Positions 44,472 through 54,130 of a DNA stretch of 64,000 nucleotides are shown here, piece after piece; position 1 is the stretch's first letter, and the number at the start of each line of letters is the position of its first letter. Source of the DNA: Nevskia sp. Its GTDB lineage: Bacteria; Pseudomonadota; Gammaproteobacteria; Nevskiales; Nevskiaceae. A program made the position numbers and the translations under genes. Below the pieces are notes generated by a model, which made no database searches, was not told the origin of the DNA, and was given only the letters and a program-made list of their open reading frames with translations. Where the stretch lies: NCBI GenBank assembly GCA_023229645.1, contig JALNYU010000001.1:62001-126000 (forward strand), in the 5' to 3' direction.

Positions 44472-45449
44472 TTACATCAACAAGTCTTCGATCGCGGCGC
44501 GCTCTTCGCGCAGTTCGTTTTCGGTGGCGGTCATCTTGCCGCGCGAGAATTCGTCGACCGACAAACCCTGGACGATTTCATACTTGCCGTCTTTGCAGGT
44601 GACCGGGTAACCGTAAACGACGCCCGGCTTGATGCCGTACGAACCGTCGGACGGAATGCCCATGCTGACCCACGCGCCGTTAGTGCCGAGCGCCCAATCG
44701 TGCATGTGATCGACCGCGGCCGAGGCGGCCGAGGCGGCGCTCGACGAACCGCGTGCTTTGATGATCGCCGCGCCGCGCTGCTGCACCGTCGGGATGAAAT
44801 CGGTTTCGATCCAGTTCTGGTCGACCAAGCCCTTCGCTGCGGCGCCTTTGACCAGCGTGTGGCTGATGTCTGGGTACTGCGTTGCCGAATGGTTGCCCCA
44901 GATGATCATCTTTTCGATGTCGGTTGAGTGCGTGCCGGTCTTGGCAGCGAGCTGGCTCAGCGCGCGGTTGTGGTCGAGGCGAACCATCGCGGTGAACTGC
45001 TTCGGATCGAGCGACTTGGCGTTCGAAGCGGCGATCAGCGCATTGGTGTTGGCCGGGTTGCCGACGACGAGCACGCGCACGTCCTTGCTGGCTTGGCTGG
45101 CGATGGCCTTGCCCTGCACCGAGAAGATCGCGGCGTTGGCGGTCAGCAAGTCTTTGCGTTCCATGCCGGGGCCGCGCGGACGGGCGCCGACGAGCAGCGC
45201 AAAATCGGTGGCATCAAACGCTTCTTCTGGCTTATCGGTGGCAACAACGCCGTGCACCAACGGGAAGGCGCAGTCGTTCAGTTCCATGACTACGCCGTTC
45301 AGCGCGGTCAGCGCCGGCGTAATTTCGAGCAATTGCAAAATCACCGGCTGGTCAGGGCCGAGCATCGAACCGCTCGCGATCCGGAAAATCAACGAGTAGG
45401 AAATCTGGCCGGCGGCGCCGGTAATCGTGACTCGAACAGGCTTTTTCAT
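44472..45449 (-). CDS. mdh: Malate dehydrogenase
   Basis: 325 residues from ATG 45449 (GGGAG upstream); a longer frame to 45488 is not needed. Rossmann motif 'VTITGAAGQISYSLIFRIA', then 'GARPRGPGMERKDLL' and catalytic His in 'IIWGNHSATQYPDI'. The sequence belongs to the cytosolic-type MDH branch seen in Xanthomonadales and betaproteobacteria. Converts malate to oxaloacetate with NAD. Convergent with rpoD. Confidence 0.97.
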   Translation of the reverse strand: MKKPVRVTITGAAGQISYSLIFRIASGSMLGPDQPVILQLLEITPALTALNGVVMELNDCAFPLVHGVVATDKPEEAFDATDFALLVGARPRGPGMERKDLLTANAAIFSVQGKAIASQASKDVRVLVVGNPANTNALIAASNAKSLDPKQFTAMVRLDHNRALSQLAAKTGTHSTDIEKMIIWGNHSATQYPDISHTLVKGAAAKGLVDQNWIETDFIPTVQQRGAAIIKARGSSSAASAASAAVDHMHDWALGTNGAWVSMGIPSDGSYGIKPGVVYGYPVTCKDGKYEIVQGLSVDEFSRGKMTATENELREERAAIEDLLM

Positions 45450-45543
45450 GGGGCTCCCTGGTGGCTGGTGGAGAAAACAACAATTCAAGGCGCCGAATTA
45501 TGCCTTTAAAAGCCGGTTTGATGCGACGCGGCAAAAGTTGTAA

Positions 45544-46359
45544 TCAATGCGGGCTTGGATTGGGCCCTAAATTTATGAATGGAATCGCCCCGCCGTTGAC
45601 GTTCGGCAAATGGCCGTCCCATTTTTCAATCGCCATGCGCTGAACCTCGATTTCGCGCAGCTTGATCAGATCTGGCGTGATTTCTTGCTTCTGTGCTTTT
45701 AAGCCGGCCGCTTCCGCTTCGGCCAGCGCAACCTTCTGCTGTGCTTCGACTTGGATGCGTTCCAAATCGCGCTTGGCTTTCAACGCCAACTGCTCGGCTT
45801 CCTGTTTGGCTTCAATCGCCGCGCTGAAATTGCGCGAGAACGCGAAATTGGTGATCGAGAAGTCATCGACCAACAGGCCGCCGGCGGTTAGATCGCCGAG
45901 TTTTTGCGCGATCAACTCGCGGATGTGGTTCCGCACCTCTTCGCGCTTCGTGATCAATTCCTCAGCGGTGTAACGGGCGACGATGGCTTTAAAGGTTTCC
46001 TGAATTTGCGGCGCGATGATCGTGTGCTCGTAGGCCGTGCCGACGCTTTGATAAAACGGCGCCACCGTGTCCGGATTCAGGTGGTATTGCAGCGCGATAT
46101 GCGTGGTTACTTGCTGCAAGTCACGGCTGGCGGCATCGCCTTGCGAGTCGGTTTTTTGAATGCGTACAGAGACGTTGACGACGCGCGCAAACGGATTGAT
46201 CAGATGCAAGCCGGCGTCAAGGGAATCCGGCTGTACTTTGCCAAAGAGCGTTACCACGCCGCGGTTCCCAGACGGCACGCTGATAAACGGGAGGTAGCGC
46301 CAGAGAATCAGCGCGGCGATTACAACGACAACCCAGCTCAACATATGGCGCGGCTTCAT
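45544..46359 (-). CDS. Prohibitin/SPFH-family membrane protein
   Basis: 271 residues. Single N-terminal helix 'LSWVVVVIAALILWRYLPFISV' and then the SPFH domain 'VPSGNRGVVTLFGKVQPDSLDAGLHLINPFARVVNVSVRIQKTD'. A long coiled coil 'SAAIEAKQEAEQLALKAKRDLERIQVEAQQKVALAEAEAAGLKAQ' follows. Prohibitin-like proteins form membrane rings that organise proteases and lipids. It is distinct from HflC/HflK, and no hflK partner is adjacent. Confidence 0.88.
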   Translation of the reverse strand: MKPRHMLSWVVVVIAALILWRYLPFISVPSGNRGVVTLFGKVQPDSLDAGLHLINPFARVVNVSVRIQKTDSQGDAASRDLQQVTTHIALQYHLNPDTVAPFYQSVGTAYEHTIIAPQIQETFKAIVARYTAEELITKREEVRNHIRELIAQKLGDLTAGGLLVDDFSITNFAFSRNFSAAIEAKQEAEQLALKAKRDLERIQVEAQQKVALAEAEAAGLKAQKQEITPDLIKLREIEVQRMAIEKWDGHLPNVNGGAIPFINLGPNPSPH

Positions 46360-46412
46360 CGGTATCCCTTTTATCGTTTGTACTGCCGCGATTATAGGGA
46401 ACCGAATGGCGC

Positions 46413-48956
46413 CTAGCCGCCGCCGCTAGCCAGCACGATACGCGGCGGCGTTTTCAATACACCGCGTAAGGAAAGCCAACCCGCCGCCGTCACGATAACG
46501 CCACCGGCAACGGCGCCGACCAGCCACAGCAGCGGCCGTGGCCCATACGGTAATTCAAACACCTGTACCGCCAGAACCCAAGCCAAGGCTTGCGCGGCAA
46601 ATGCGGCGACCAGCCCAGAGAGCAGGCCGAGCACGGCAAATTCGGCGATTAAGCCCTGGGTGATCGTCCGGCTCGACGCGCCGAGCGCGCGCAGCACCCC
46701 GGTTTCCCGCATGCGTTCCGGTTTCGAGCCTTCGATCACCGCCAGCATCACGATCAACCCGGCGATCAGCGCGAACAGGAAGATGAATTCCAGGGCGTTG
46801 ACGATGCGGTCGATGATGCTGCGCACCTGATTGAGTGCCGCGTCCAAATCGACCGCGGTAACGTTGGGAAACGTGCGGACCAAGTCGCGCAATAACATCC
46901 GCGCAGCGGGGCCCTGCGCGTCTGGCAGATAAAAGCTGCTGAGCCACTGCACGGGCGCGCCGAAGCCGAGCGCGTCGAGCACGCCGGGCGGCGTGACCAG
47001 GAAGAAATTCGGCCGGAAGCTATCCCATTTCACATCGCGGATGCTATGCACTTCCAACGTTTTGACGTGGCCGGCGAAGTCCAGCGTCATCGTATCGCCG
47101 AGCTTCAACTTCAGCCGCTCAACGCCGTAACGGTCGACCGAAACCCAAGTTTTGCCGCGCGCTTCCTCGCCCCAGGCCTTGCCTTCAACGAATTGGTTAT
47201 CGTCGTGGAACTGGTCCGTCCACGAGAGATTGAACTCGCGGTTGATCCAACGCCGCGTTTCCTGATCCTCGAAACTATCGGCGGTCACTTCTTTGCCGTT
47301 GAGCGCAGTCAAACGCGCGCGCGCCATCGGCACCAGCGGCAGATCCGGGTAGCCGCGCTCGGCGAAGAACGCCCGCAGTGCATCGGTTTGTTGCGGCTGG
47401 ATATTGATCAGGAACTGATTCGGCGTTTTCGGTGGTAGTTTGTCGCGCCAGCTCGCGAGCAGGTCTTCGCGGACGACCGTCACCAGTAGCAGCGCCAGCA
47501 GGGCGACGCCGAGCGCGACGATTTGCGCGATCGCCGCACCGCGGCGGCGCGCAATATTGCCGAGGCCGAAACGCCAAGCGACACCGGCGCGCGTCCGCAA
47601 TCGGCTCAGCCATCGCACCAATAACCAAGCACAGCCGGCCAGCACCGCAGCGGTGCCGCCGGCGCCGAGCAAGACAAAGCCGGCGAGCTTCAACTCGCCC
47701 GCCTCTAGCCACAGCAGCGCTGCGATCGCCAGCGCCGCTGCCGCCAAGCCCCACCAAGACCCCGCTTGGGTATCGGCGGCGCGCTGGAACACCCGGGCCG
47801 GCGCGCTATCCACCGAAGCCAGTACCGGCGGTAGCGCAAACCCGGCGAGCAGCAGCAACACCAAGGCCAGCACCGCAGGCAATGGCAACCAGCCGGGCGC
47901 CGGCAAGCTGATATGTAACAGCGGCCCCGCCAGCGATGCCAACACCTGCTGGCCGAGCGCGCCGGCTAGCGCGCCGATACCGCCCGCAAAGACGCCCAAA
48001 AGTAGAATTTGCAGTACCAGCGTCCGGCGGATGAATGCGCGCCGCGCGCCCAACACTTTTAGCAGCGCCACTTCGTCGCGTAACCGCGTGCTGTGCTGGC
48101 GCGCCGACAACGCCACCGCGGCCGCGGCGAGCAGAATCGTCGCCAGCACCGCGATATTGAGGAAGCTGCGCGCCCGCTGCAGCGAGCGCTTGATCTCCGG
48201 CCGGTCGTCTTCGGGGCTGACGAAGCGCAACTCGGGTTCGAGTTTGATCGCCCGCGCTGCGGTTAGCTGCGCAGGCGTGCCAGCGAGCAGCAGCGTCACT
48301 TGGAAGCGGCTGCCGGGGCCGAGCAATGCCGTGGCCGGCAGATCGTCGGCATTCATCAGCAGCTGCGGCGCCAATTCGGCAAACGCGCCACCGCGGCCGG
48401 GCTCGTCGCTAATCACGTGCGTCACTTTCAGCGTCGACGCACCGACTTGCAACGTGGTGTCCGGGCTCAGCGCCAGCGCGCTCCACAGCCGTAAGTCGAC
48501 CCAGACTTCCCCGCGCGCCGGCTGCGGCGGCGCGGTCTCCGTGGCGCCAAACGGCTCGCGCGCGAGCGTCAGCTGCCCACGTAACGGGTAGCCGGCTTCA
48601 ACGGCCTTGATCGTCGCCAATTGCGTTTGGTCGGAATTGACCGGTGCAACCACACTCGGGAATTGCGTCACCCGCGTTGTACGTAGGCCCAATGCCTGCA
48701 TCTGCCCGACCAGCTCGGTCGGGAGATCGTCGCTGCTGCGAATGACTGCGTCAGCACCGAGTTGATCGCCCGCGCCGCTCTCCACTGCCTGCCGAACGCG
48801 ATCGGTAAACAGGCCGACGGCGATCGCCGCCGCCGCCGCTACGGCTAACGCAGCCGCGAGTACTCGTAGTTCGCCGGAACCGAAGCCACGCCGCAACCGG
48901 CGATAGGCAAACCCCAGCGCTGAAGCCGTTGGCGCGCCCGCCGCCGCGCTAACCAT
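46413..48956 (-). CDS. FtsX-like ABC transporter permease (YbbP type)
   Basis: 847 residues from ATG 48956, which overlaps the ATPase stop by 8 bp and matches the family start; an earlier frame to 49049 is rejected. Large FtsX/MacB-fold permease: N-terminal helix, extracytoplasmic domain, then several membrane groups ('SFLNIAVLATILLAAAAVALSARQHSTRLRDEVALLKVLGARRAFIRRTLVLQILLLGVFAG' and the C-terminal 'ALGASSRTITQGLIAEFAVLGLLSGLVAAFAAQALAW'). Same layout as YbbP next to tesA in E. coli. Probably acts in lipid or lipoprotein handling. Confidence 0.9.
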   Translation of the reverse strand: MVSAAAGAPTASALGFAYRRLRRGFGSGELRVLAAALAVAAAAAIAVGLFTDRVRQAVESGAGDQLGADAVIRSSDDLPTELVGQMQALGLRTTRVTQFPSVVAPVNSDQTQLATIKAVEAGYPLRGQLTLAREPFGATETAPPQPARGEVWVDLRLWSALALSPDTTLQVGASTLKVTHVISDEPGRGGAFAELAPQLLMNADDLPATALLGPGSRFQVTLLLAGTPAQLTAARAIKLEPELRFVSPEDDRPEIKRSLQRARSFLNIAVLATILLAAAAVALSARQHSTRLRDEVALLKVLGARRAFIRRTLVLQILLLGVFAGGIGALAGALGQQVLASLAGPLLHISLPAPGWLPLPAVLALVLLLLAGFALPPVLASVDSAPARVFQRAADTQAGSWWGLAAAALAIAALLWLEAGELKLAGFVLLGAGGTAAVLAGCAWLLVRWLSRLRTRAGVAWRFGLGNIARRRGAAIAQIVALGVALLALLLVTVVREDLLASWRDKLPPKTPNQFLINIQPQQTDALRAFFAERGYPDLPLVPMARARLTALNGKEVTADSFEDQETRRWINREFNLSWTDQFHDDNQFVEGKAWGEEARGKTWVSVDRYGVERLKLKLGDTMTLDFAGHVKTLEVHSIRDVKWDSFRPNFFLVTPPGVLDALGFGAPVQWLSSFYLPDAQGPAARMLLRDLVRTFPNVTAVDLDAALNQVRSIIDRIVNALEFIFLFALIAGLIVMLAVIEGSKPERMRETGVLRALGASSRTITQGLIAEFAVLGLLSGLVAAFAAQALAWVLAVQVFELPYGPRPLLWLVGAVAGGVIVTAAGWLSLRGVLKTPPRIVLASGGG

Positions 48957-49641
48957 GCAAGCGGCCGTCCTGCAGGCGTAATGCGCGGCCGCAGCGTTCG
49001 GCGAGCGCGGTATCGTGCGTGACCAGCACCAAGGTCGCGCCGCGCTCACGGTTTAAGTCGAACAGGAGATCGATGATGCGCGCGCCGGTGGCGCTATCGA
49101 GGTTGCCGGTGGGTTCGTCGGCGAACAGAATTTCCGGTCGCGCGGCAAAGGCGCGCGCAATCGCAACGCGCTGTTGTTCGCCGCCGGAAAGTTGGTATGG
49201 ATAGTGACCTAGCCGAGCGCCGAGGCCGACTTGCGCCAACGTTTCACGGGCGCGCTGCTCAGCGTCTGCGAGGCCGGCCAACTCGGCCGGCAGCATGACG
49301 TTTTCCAGCGCCGTTAGCCCGGCCAGCAATTGGAACGACTGAAATACGAAACCGACGCGTCCGGCGCGTAGCGCGGCGCGGCCGTCTTCGTCGAGCGCGG
49401 CCAGCGCTTTGCCGGCGAGGCGGATTTCGCCGCTGCTCGGCAAGTCCAATCCCGCCAACAACGACAGCAGCGTGGTTTTGCCGGAACCGCTGGCGCCGAT
49501 GATCGCAACCGACTCGCCAGCGGTGATATGCAAATTGAGATGATCGAGGATCGTCAGCGTTTCCGAGCCGCTTTTAATCCTTTTTACGAGGTTTTCGGCC
49601 ACAATGACGCCGGGCCCGTTATTTATTAGAACAGCACTCAT
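48949..49641 (-). CDS. ABC transporter ATPase (YbbA type)
   Basis: 230 residues from ATG 49641; a GTG at 49602 is an alternative that would clear the overlap with tesA. Walker A GASGSGKTT, Q-loop 'FVFQSFQLLAGLTALENVMLPAELAG', signature 'LSGGEQQRVAIARA' and Walker B 'ILFADEPTGNLDSATG' of the MacB/LolD-like exporter class. It pairs with the downstream FtsX-like permease. Its ATG and the tesA ATG share the same CATG. Confidence 0.92.
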   Translation of the reverse strand: MSAVLINNGPGVIVAENLVKRIKSGSETLTILDHLNLHITAGESVAIIGASGSGKTTLLSLLAGLDLPSSGEIRLAGKALAALDEDGRAALRAGRVGFVFQSFQLLAGLTALENVMLPAELAGLADAEQRARETLAQVGLGARLGHYPYQLSGGEQQRVAIARAFAARPEILFADEPTGNLDSATGARIIDLLFDLNRERGATLVLVTHDTALAERCGRALRLQDGRLHG

Positions 49642-50317
49642 GAAACAGCAACTCCTGATGCGCATCGTGGTACTGATGTTGAGCGGTCTGGCGGCGTTTT
49701 CCGTCTCCGCTGCGAAGGATCCGACGACACTGACCATCGTCGTTTTGGGCGATTCCCTAAGTGCTGGCTACGGCCTCGACGCAAAAACCGGCTGGGTATC
49801 TTTATTGGAGCAAAGACTCAAATCTCAAGCGCCGCCGGATCGCGTTCGCGATGTCGACGACTGGTGGAACGTCATCAACTACTCCGTTTCCGGTGGAACC
49901 TCGGCCGGCGGCTTGGCCCAGCTGCCCGAAGCCTTGGAGCGCTATCGCCCGGCGCTGGTCCTGATCGAACTCGGTGGCAACGATGGTCTGCGTGGTCAGT
50001 CGATCGACGCAATGCGTGCCAATTTGGAAAAAATGGCGGATCTCTGCAAAGCGGTCGGCACAACCCCGGTTTTTTTCGAAATGCGGATTCCGAGCAATTA
50101 CGGCCCCGCGTTCAGTGAAAAGTTCCATCAAACCATTGTTGATGTCGCGCAGGAAAAGAAAGCGCCGCTGGTGCCGTTCTTCCTCGGCAAAATCGCCGAA
50201 GACCGCAAGACCTGGTTTCAGCATGACGGTATTCACCCGAACGCGGCGGCCCAGCCGTTGTTGCTCGACGCCATTTTGCCGACGATTGAGCCGCTGATCG
50301 CGAAACACAGGTATTGA
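49640..50317 (+). CDS. tesA: SGNH-family esterase/acyl-CoA thioesterase I (TesA)
   Basis: 225 residues from ATG 49640, or 219 from ATG 49658. Signal peptide with core 'RIVVLMLSGLAAFSVSA'. Catalytic Ser39 in 'GDSLSAGYG', oxyanion Asn in 'GGNDGLRG', and 'DGIHPN' with the Asp-His pair. TesA is a periplasmic esterase/thioesterase/lysophospholipase. Divergent with the YbbA/YbbP genes as in E. coli. Because the starts overlap within CATG, the promoter must lie within the neighbouring coding sequence. Confidence 0.92.
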   Translation: MKQQLLMRIVVLMLSGLAAFSVSAAKDPTTLTIVVLGDSLSAGYGLDAKTGWVSLLEQRLKSQAPPDRVRDVDDWWNVINYSVSGGTSAGGLAQLPEALERYRPALVLIELGGNDGLRGQSIDAMRANLEKMADLCKAVGTTPVFFEMRIPSNYGPAFSEKFHQTIVDVAQEKKAPLVPFFLGKIAEDRKTWFQHDGIHPNAAAQPLLLDAILPTIEPLIAKHRY

Positions 50318-50394
50318 CCCGTAGCGCATCCAAGATGAGGAAGAGCGCGTATTAAATGACGGGGGTCGTCCTCGTTTGCTAGGTTCGCGTTTTT

Positions 50395-51669
50395 ATGAAG
50401 CTTGCCGTTATCGGTTCCGGTATCTCAGGGCTTTCGGCGGCGTATTTTCTCAGCCCGCACCACGCGGTCACGCTGTTCGAGCAGGATGGCCGCGTCGGCG
50501 GCCATACCCATACTGTTGCGATTAACACCGCCACGAGTCCTGGGGCGGTGGATACCGGTTGGATCGTCTATAACACGCGCAATTATCCGAACTTAAGCGC
50601 GCTGTTTGAGACGCTGGCGATCGAAACGCGGCCAACGGCGATGTCGTTCGCGCTTTCGATCGGCGATGGTCGCTACGAATGGAAAGGCAGCGACCGGCCG
50701 CTGAGTGCGTTTGCGCAGCCGTCCAATCTGTTCCGGCCCGCGCATTGGCGCATGTTGATCGACATCTTGCGGCTAAACCGCGAGTGCCGCGCGCTGGCGC
50801 GTAACGGCGTGCTTCCCAGCAGTTCGCTCGGCGCATTTCTCGACGCACGCGGTTTTTCTCAGGCGTTGCGCCGCAACTATCTGTTACCGATGGCCGGCAT
50901 GATCTGGAGTTGTTCGCCGCGTGCCGCAGCCGAATATCCGGCTGACGACTTCATCCGGTTTTTCGATAGCCACGGTTTGTTCACGGCGGCCGACCAACCG
51001 ACTTGGCGCACAGTTGTCGGCGGCAGCAGCCGGTATGTCGAGAAGCTGCTGGCGCAGTACTCGGGGCGGTTGGCGCTGAATACGCCGGTGCAGTCGATAC
51101 GGCGCGCCGAGCGCGGCGTGATCATCACCACCGCAGACGGTGCAGCACATTTCGACCACGCGATTTGCGCGACGCACGCTGACCAAGCGCTACATCTGCT
51201 GGCCGATGCCAGCCCCGATGAGCGCGCCGTGCTCGCCGGCATTCCGTATACCGAGAGCCGTGTGGTGCTGCACACCGACATCCGCTTGCTACCGCGCCGC
51301 CGCGCCGCGTGGGCGAGCTGGAATTACTGCCATCCAGTCGAGGCGATCCACGACCAACGCATTTCTGGCAGTTATTGGATGAACTTGCTGCAAGACATTC
51401 CTGGGCCGGTGAATTACATCGTCACGCTAAATCCGCAACGGGAAATTCCGCCCGAAAAGCGCATTTACGAAACCACCTATCACCATCCGCTGTACACCGC
51501 AGCCAGCCAAATGACACATCGGCGCTTACCCGAAATTCAGGGCAGCGGCGGGCTCTGGTGGGCCGGTGCTTGGACCGGCTACGGCTTTCATGAAGACGGT
51601 TTGAAATCCGGCTTGCGCGCGGTCGCGGGCATCGACCGGCAATGCCTGCCGAGTTGGGCGCAGCTGTGA
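50395..51669 (+). CDS. FAD-dependent oxidoreductase of the DUF1365/CFA cluster
   Basis: 424 residues. 'LAVIGSGISGLSAAYFLSPHHAVTLFEQDGRVGGHTHTV' is the FAD-binding start of the flavin amine oxidase/phytoene desaturase-like family. The C-terminal 'GSGGLWWAGAWTGYGFHEDGLKSGLRAV' is the FAD pyrophosphate region. Members occur with DUF1365 and CFA-like methyltransferases and are thought to desaturate or oxidise modified fatty acyl chains. First gene of the five-gene cluster. The DUF1365 gene overlaps its end. Confidence 0.88.
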   Translation: MKLAVIGSGISGLSAAYFLSPHHAVTLFEQDGRVGGHTHTVAINTATSPGAVDTGWIVYNTRNYPNLSALFETLAIETRPTAMSFALSIGDGRYEWKGSDRPLSAFAQPSNLFRPAHWRMLIDILRLNRECRALARNGVLPSSSLGAFLDARGFSQALRRNYLLPMAGMIWSCSPRAAAEYPADDFIRFFDSHGLFTAADQPTWRTVVGGSSRYVEKLLAQYSGRLALNTPVQSIRRAERGVIITTADGAAHFDHAICATHADQALHLLADASPDERAVLAGIPYTESRVVLHTDIRLLPRRRAAWASWNYCHPVEAIHDQRISGSYWMNLLQDIPGPVNYIVTLNPQREIPPEKRIYETTYHHPLYTAASQMTHRRLPEIQGSGGLWWAGAWTGYGFHEDGLKSGLRAVAGIDRQCLPSWAQL

Positions 51670-52442
51670 GCGCCGAGGTGCCAGCGTCGGCCGCGTTTTA
51701 TGTTTGCCGGGCGGCGCATCGGCGCCGGATCGCGCCACATTATCGGTTCGTCTACCGCCTGTTTTATGTGTTGTGGGACGTCGATCAGATTGACGAAGCG
51801 CTAAAACCGCTGCGCCTGTTTTCCCGCAATCGTTTCAACGTACTGTCGTTTTACGACCGCGACCACGGTGGCCGGGGTGCTGAACCCCTGCGCAGTTGGG
51901 CCGAACGGTTGCTGCGCGATGCCGACATTGAATTACATGGCGGGCGTATCCGGCTGCTGGCGCTGCCGCGGGTATTTGGCTTCGCGTTCAACCCGATCGC
52001 GCTGTGGTATTGCGACGACGCCAGCGGCCGTTTGCGCGCGGTGATCGCCGAGGTTCGCAACACCTTCGGCGAACGGCATTGTTATTTGCTCGCATCCAAA
52101 ATCGGGGTTGCGCCGTATCAGCAGACATACGAAACCGACAAATGCTTTCACGTATCGCCGTTTTTCGATCTGATCGGCCGCTATTGTTTTACGCTTACCG
52201 AACCGGATGTGCGGTTGCGCGTTGTAATCCATGAAACGCGCGCGGGGGTTCCGATACTGGATGCAACGCTGGCCGGGGAGCGGCGGGCGCTGCGCGATCC
52301 GGCGATTGTGAGGCAGGTGTTGGCGATGCCGTGGATGACGTTAAAAGTCGTGCTCGGCATTCATTGGGAAGCTTTGAAGATCTGGCTGCGCGGCGGGCGT
52401 TATCACGCCAAGCCCGCGCCACCGGATCGAGAAGTGACTTGA
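51666..52442 (+). CDS. DUF1365 family protein
   Basis: 258 residues from GTG 51666, which overlaps the previous stop as GTGA; an ATG at 51642 is also in frame but extends into that gene. 'VCRAAHRRRIAPHYRFVYRLFYVLWDVDQID' and 'LLALPRVFGFAFNPIALWYCDD...LRAVIAEVRNTFGERHCYLL' are DUF1365 hallmarks. Function unknown; the family is nearly always with the FAD oxidoreductase and the CFA-like enzyme. Probably helps modify membrane fatty acids. Confidence 0.87.
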   Translation: MSAEVPASAAFYVCRAAHRRRIAPHYRFVYRLFYVLWDVDQIDEALKPLRLFSRNRFNVLSFYDRDHGGRGAEPLRSWAERLLRDADIELHGGRIRLLALPRVFGFAFNPIALWYCDDASGRLRAVIAEVRNTFGERHCYLLASKIGVAPYQQTYETDKCFHVSPFFDLIGRYCFTLTEPDVRLRVVIHETRAGVPILDATLAGERRALRDPAIVRQVLAMPWMTLKVVLGIHWEALKIWLRGGRYHAKPAPPDREVT

Positions 52443-52469
52443 ACACAAGGATATTGCCGAAGCGACTTT

Positions 52470-53768
52470 ATGAAATACGAGCGCAACGAACGCGAACGCA
52501 ACGAATGCCTAGAGCCACCCTTCGACGGCGACAGTCGCGAGCCTTTTGCTGACGCCGGGCCGGCGCCAAGCCAGCGCCTGTCTTGGGGGCTAAGGTTGCT
52601 GCTTTATATGATGTCTGGGCTGCGCTTCGGCCGGCTCGACATCGTGCTGCCGGATGGCAGCTGGCGCTGCTTTGATGGCACAGAACCTGGACCACACGGC
52701 GTTTGGCAGATCCGCGACGGCAAGCTGATCAGCTATTTGCTCGCTGGCGGCGAAGTGGGTGTTGGCGATGCCTATCTCGCCGACTGTTGGGATACGCCCG
52801 ATCTCACGCAGTTGCTGATGGTGATGTATCTCAACGAGCCGCACTATAAAGGCCCGTTCGAGAAGAACTGGTTCGGCCGGCTTTACGGCTATTGGCAGCA
52901 CCGCCAGCGCGCGAATACACGGCGCCGGGCGCGGCGCAATATCGAACACCACTACGATCTCGGCAACGCGTTCTATCGCCTGTGGCTCGATGAAACCATG
53001 GCCTATTCCGCCGCCGTATTTCCACGCGGCGACGGCGCGCCGTCACTAACTATGGAAACGCTCGCTGCCGCACAGCAGAACAAATTTCGTTTGATGTACG
53101 AACGCCTGGCGCTGCGTCCGGAACACACGCTGCTCGAAATCGGCTCCGGCTGGGGCGGCTTTGCAATCTACGCTGCGCAACACGCAGGTTGCCGTGTGCA
53201 CTCGATCACGCTGAGCGCCGAGCAATTGGCCGAAGCGCAACGACGAGCGCAAGCTGCCGGCGTCGCCGATCGCGTTCACTTCGAGCTACGCGATTACCGC
53301 GACATCGCTGGGCACTATGACCGCGTCGTGTCGATCGAGATGTACGAAGCCGTTGGCGAAGCCTATTGGCCAGGTTATTTCGCCACGATCGCGGCGACGC
53401 TGCGGCCGGGCGGCCGGGCGGCGATTCAAGGCATCACCATCAACCCGGCGATATTTCCGAACTACCGCAATAAGCGCGATTTCATCCAGAAATACATTTT
53501 CCCCGGCGGTATGTTGTGCCCGCCAGGGCGCCTGCTGGACCTCGCCGCGCAGGCCGGTTTAAAACCACGCGACGCGAAGTTCTACGGGGAAGACTACGCC
53601 GATACGCTGGCAATCTGGCACCGCAATGTATTGGCCGCGCGCGAGGCCGTGGTTCGGCAATTCGACGCCCGCTTCCTGCGCATGTGGCGGTATTACCTCA
53701 GCTACTGCGAATGCGGCTTCCGCACCGGCAGTATCGACCTGCTGCAAGTAACGTTCGATAAAACCTGA
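52470..53768 (+). CDS. cfa: Cyclopropane-fatty-acyl-phospholipid synthase-like methyltransferase
   Basis: 432 residues. 'RRNIEHHYDLGNAFYRLWLDETMAYSAAVF' and the SAM site 'LLEIGSGWGGFAIYAAQHAGCRVHSITLSAEQLAEAQRRA' plus 'SIEMYEAVGEAYWPGYFATI' match CFA synthases. It adds a methylene across a fatty acyl double bond in phospholipids, though in this gene context a related methyl transfer is possible. The first 14 residues are a charged low-complexity stretch ('KYERNERERNE'). Third gene of the cluster. Confidence 0.9.
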   Translation: MKYERNERERNECLEPPFDGDSREPFADAGPAPSQRLSWGLRLLLYMMSGLRFGRLDIVLPDGSWRCFDGTEPGPHGVWQIRDGKLISYLLAGGEVGVGDAYLADCWDTPDLTQLLMVMYLNEPHYKGPFEKNWFGRLYGYWQHRQRANTRRRARRNIEHHYDLGNAFYRLWLDETMAYSAAVFPRGDGAPSLTMETLAAAQQNKFRLMYERLALRPEHTLLEIGSGWGGFAIYAAQHAGCRVHSITLSAEQLAEAQRRAQAAGVADRVHFELRDYRDIAGHYDRVVSIEMYEAVGEAYWPGYFATIAATLRPGGRAAIQGITINPAIFPNYRNKRDFIQKYIFPGGMLCPPGRLLDLAAQAGLKPRDAKFYGEDYADTLAIWHRNVLAAREAVVRQFDARFLRMWRYYLSYCECGFRTGSIDLLQVTFDKT

Positions 53769-53782
53769 GGCTCGATACCCCG

Positions 53783-54130
53783 ATGATGAAACTGCGCCTG
53801 ACGCTGATATTTGCGGCGATCTTGATCGTCATCCTGGCGACAACCAGTTGGGCGACGCTGCAGCTGCCGTTCTACCAAACGCCGCGGGCGCTGGTGTTGC
53901 ACCCGTGGTTCATTGCAACGCTAGCTGACACCTACCTCGCGTTCTTCACTTACTGGCTATGGGTGGCTTATAAATCGAACAGCTGGCCGCAGCGTCTGCT
54001 CTGGCTGCTCTTGATCTTCGCGCTCGGCAATATTGCGATGGCCGCGTACGCGCTGATCCAACTACTACGTTTGCCGCGTGATGCAACCGTCGAGGATTTC
54101 CTGCTGCGCCGGCCGCTGTCTTCTCGATGA
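53783..54130 (+). CDS. DUF1475 family membrane protein
   Basis: 115 residues with three hydrophobic helices. 'LPFYQTPRALVLHPWFIATLADTYLAFFTYWLWVAYKSNSWPQRLLWLLLIFALGNIAMAAYALIQLLRL' is the DUF1475 pattern. Function unknown; typically in the FAD oxidoreductase/DUF1365/CFA cluster. The next gene overlaps by 4 bp. Confidence 0.82.
   Translation: MMKLRLTLIFAAILIVILATTSWATLQLPFYQTPRALVLHPWFIATLADTYLAFFTYWLWVAYKSNSWPQRLLWLLLIFALGNIAMAAYALIQLLRLPRDATVEDFLLRRPLSSR

Noticed and set aside
47440..48591. 383-codon plus-strand ORF over the FtsX-like permease
   Set aside because: Antisense to a clear membrane protein; low-complexity Ala/Ser/Arg composition.
52470..52511. Short direct repeats coding KYERNERERNE at the CFA start, considered as a tandem-repeat element
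   Set aside because: Only about two imperfect units; best explained as a charged low-complexity N-terminus.
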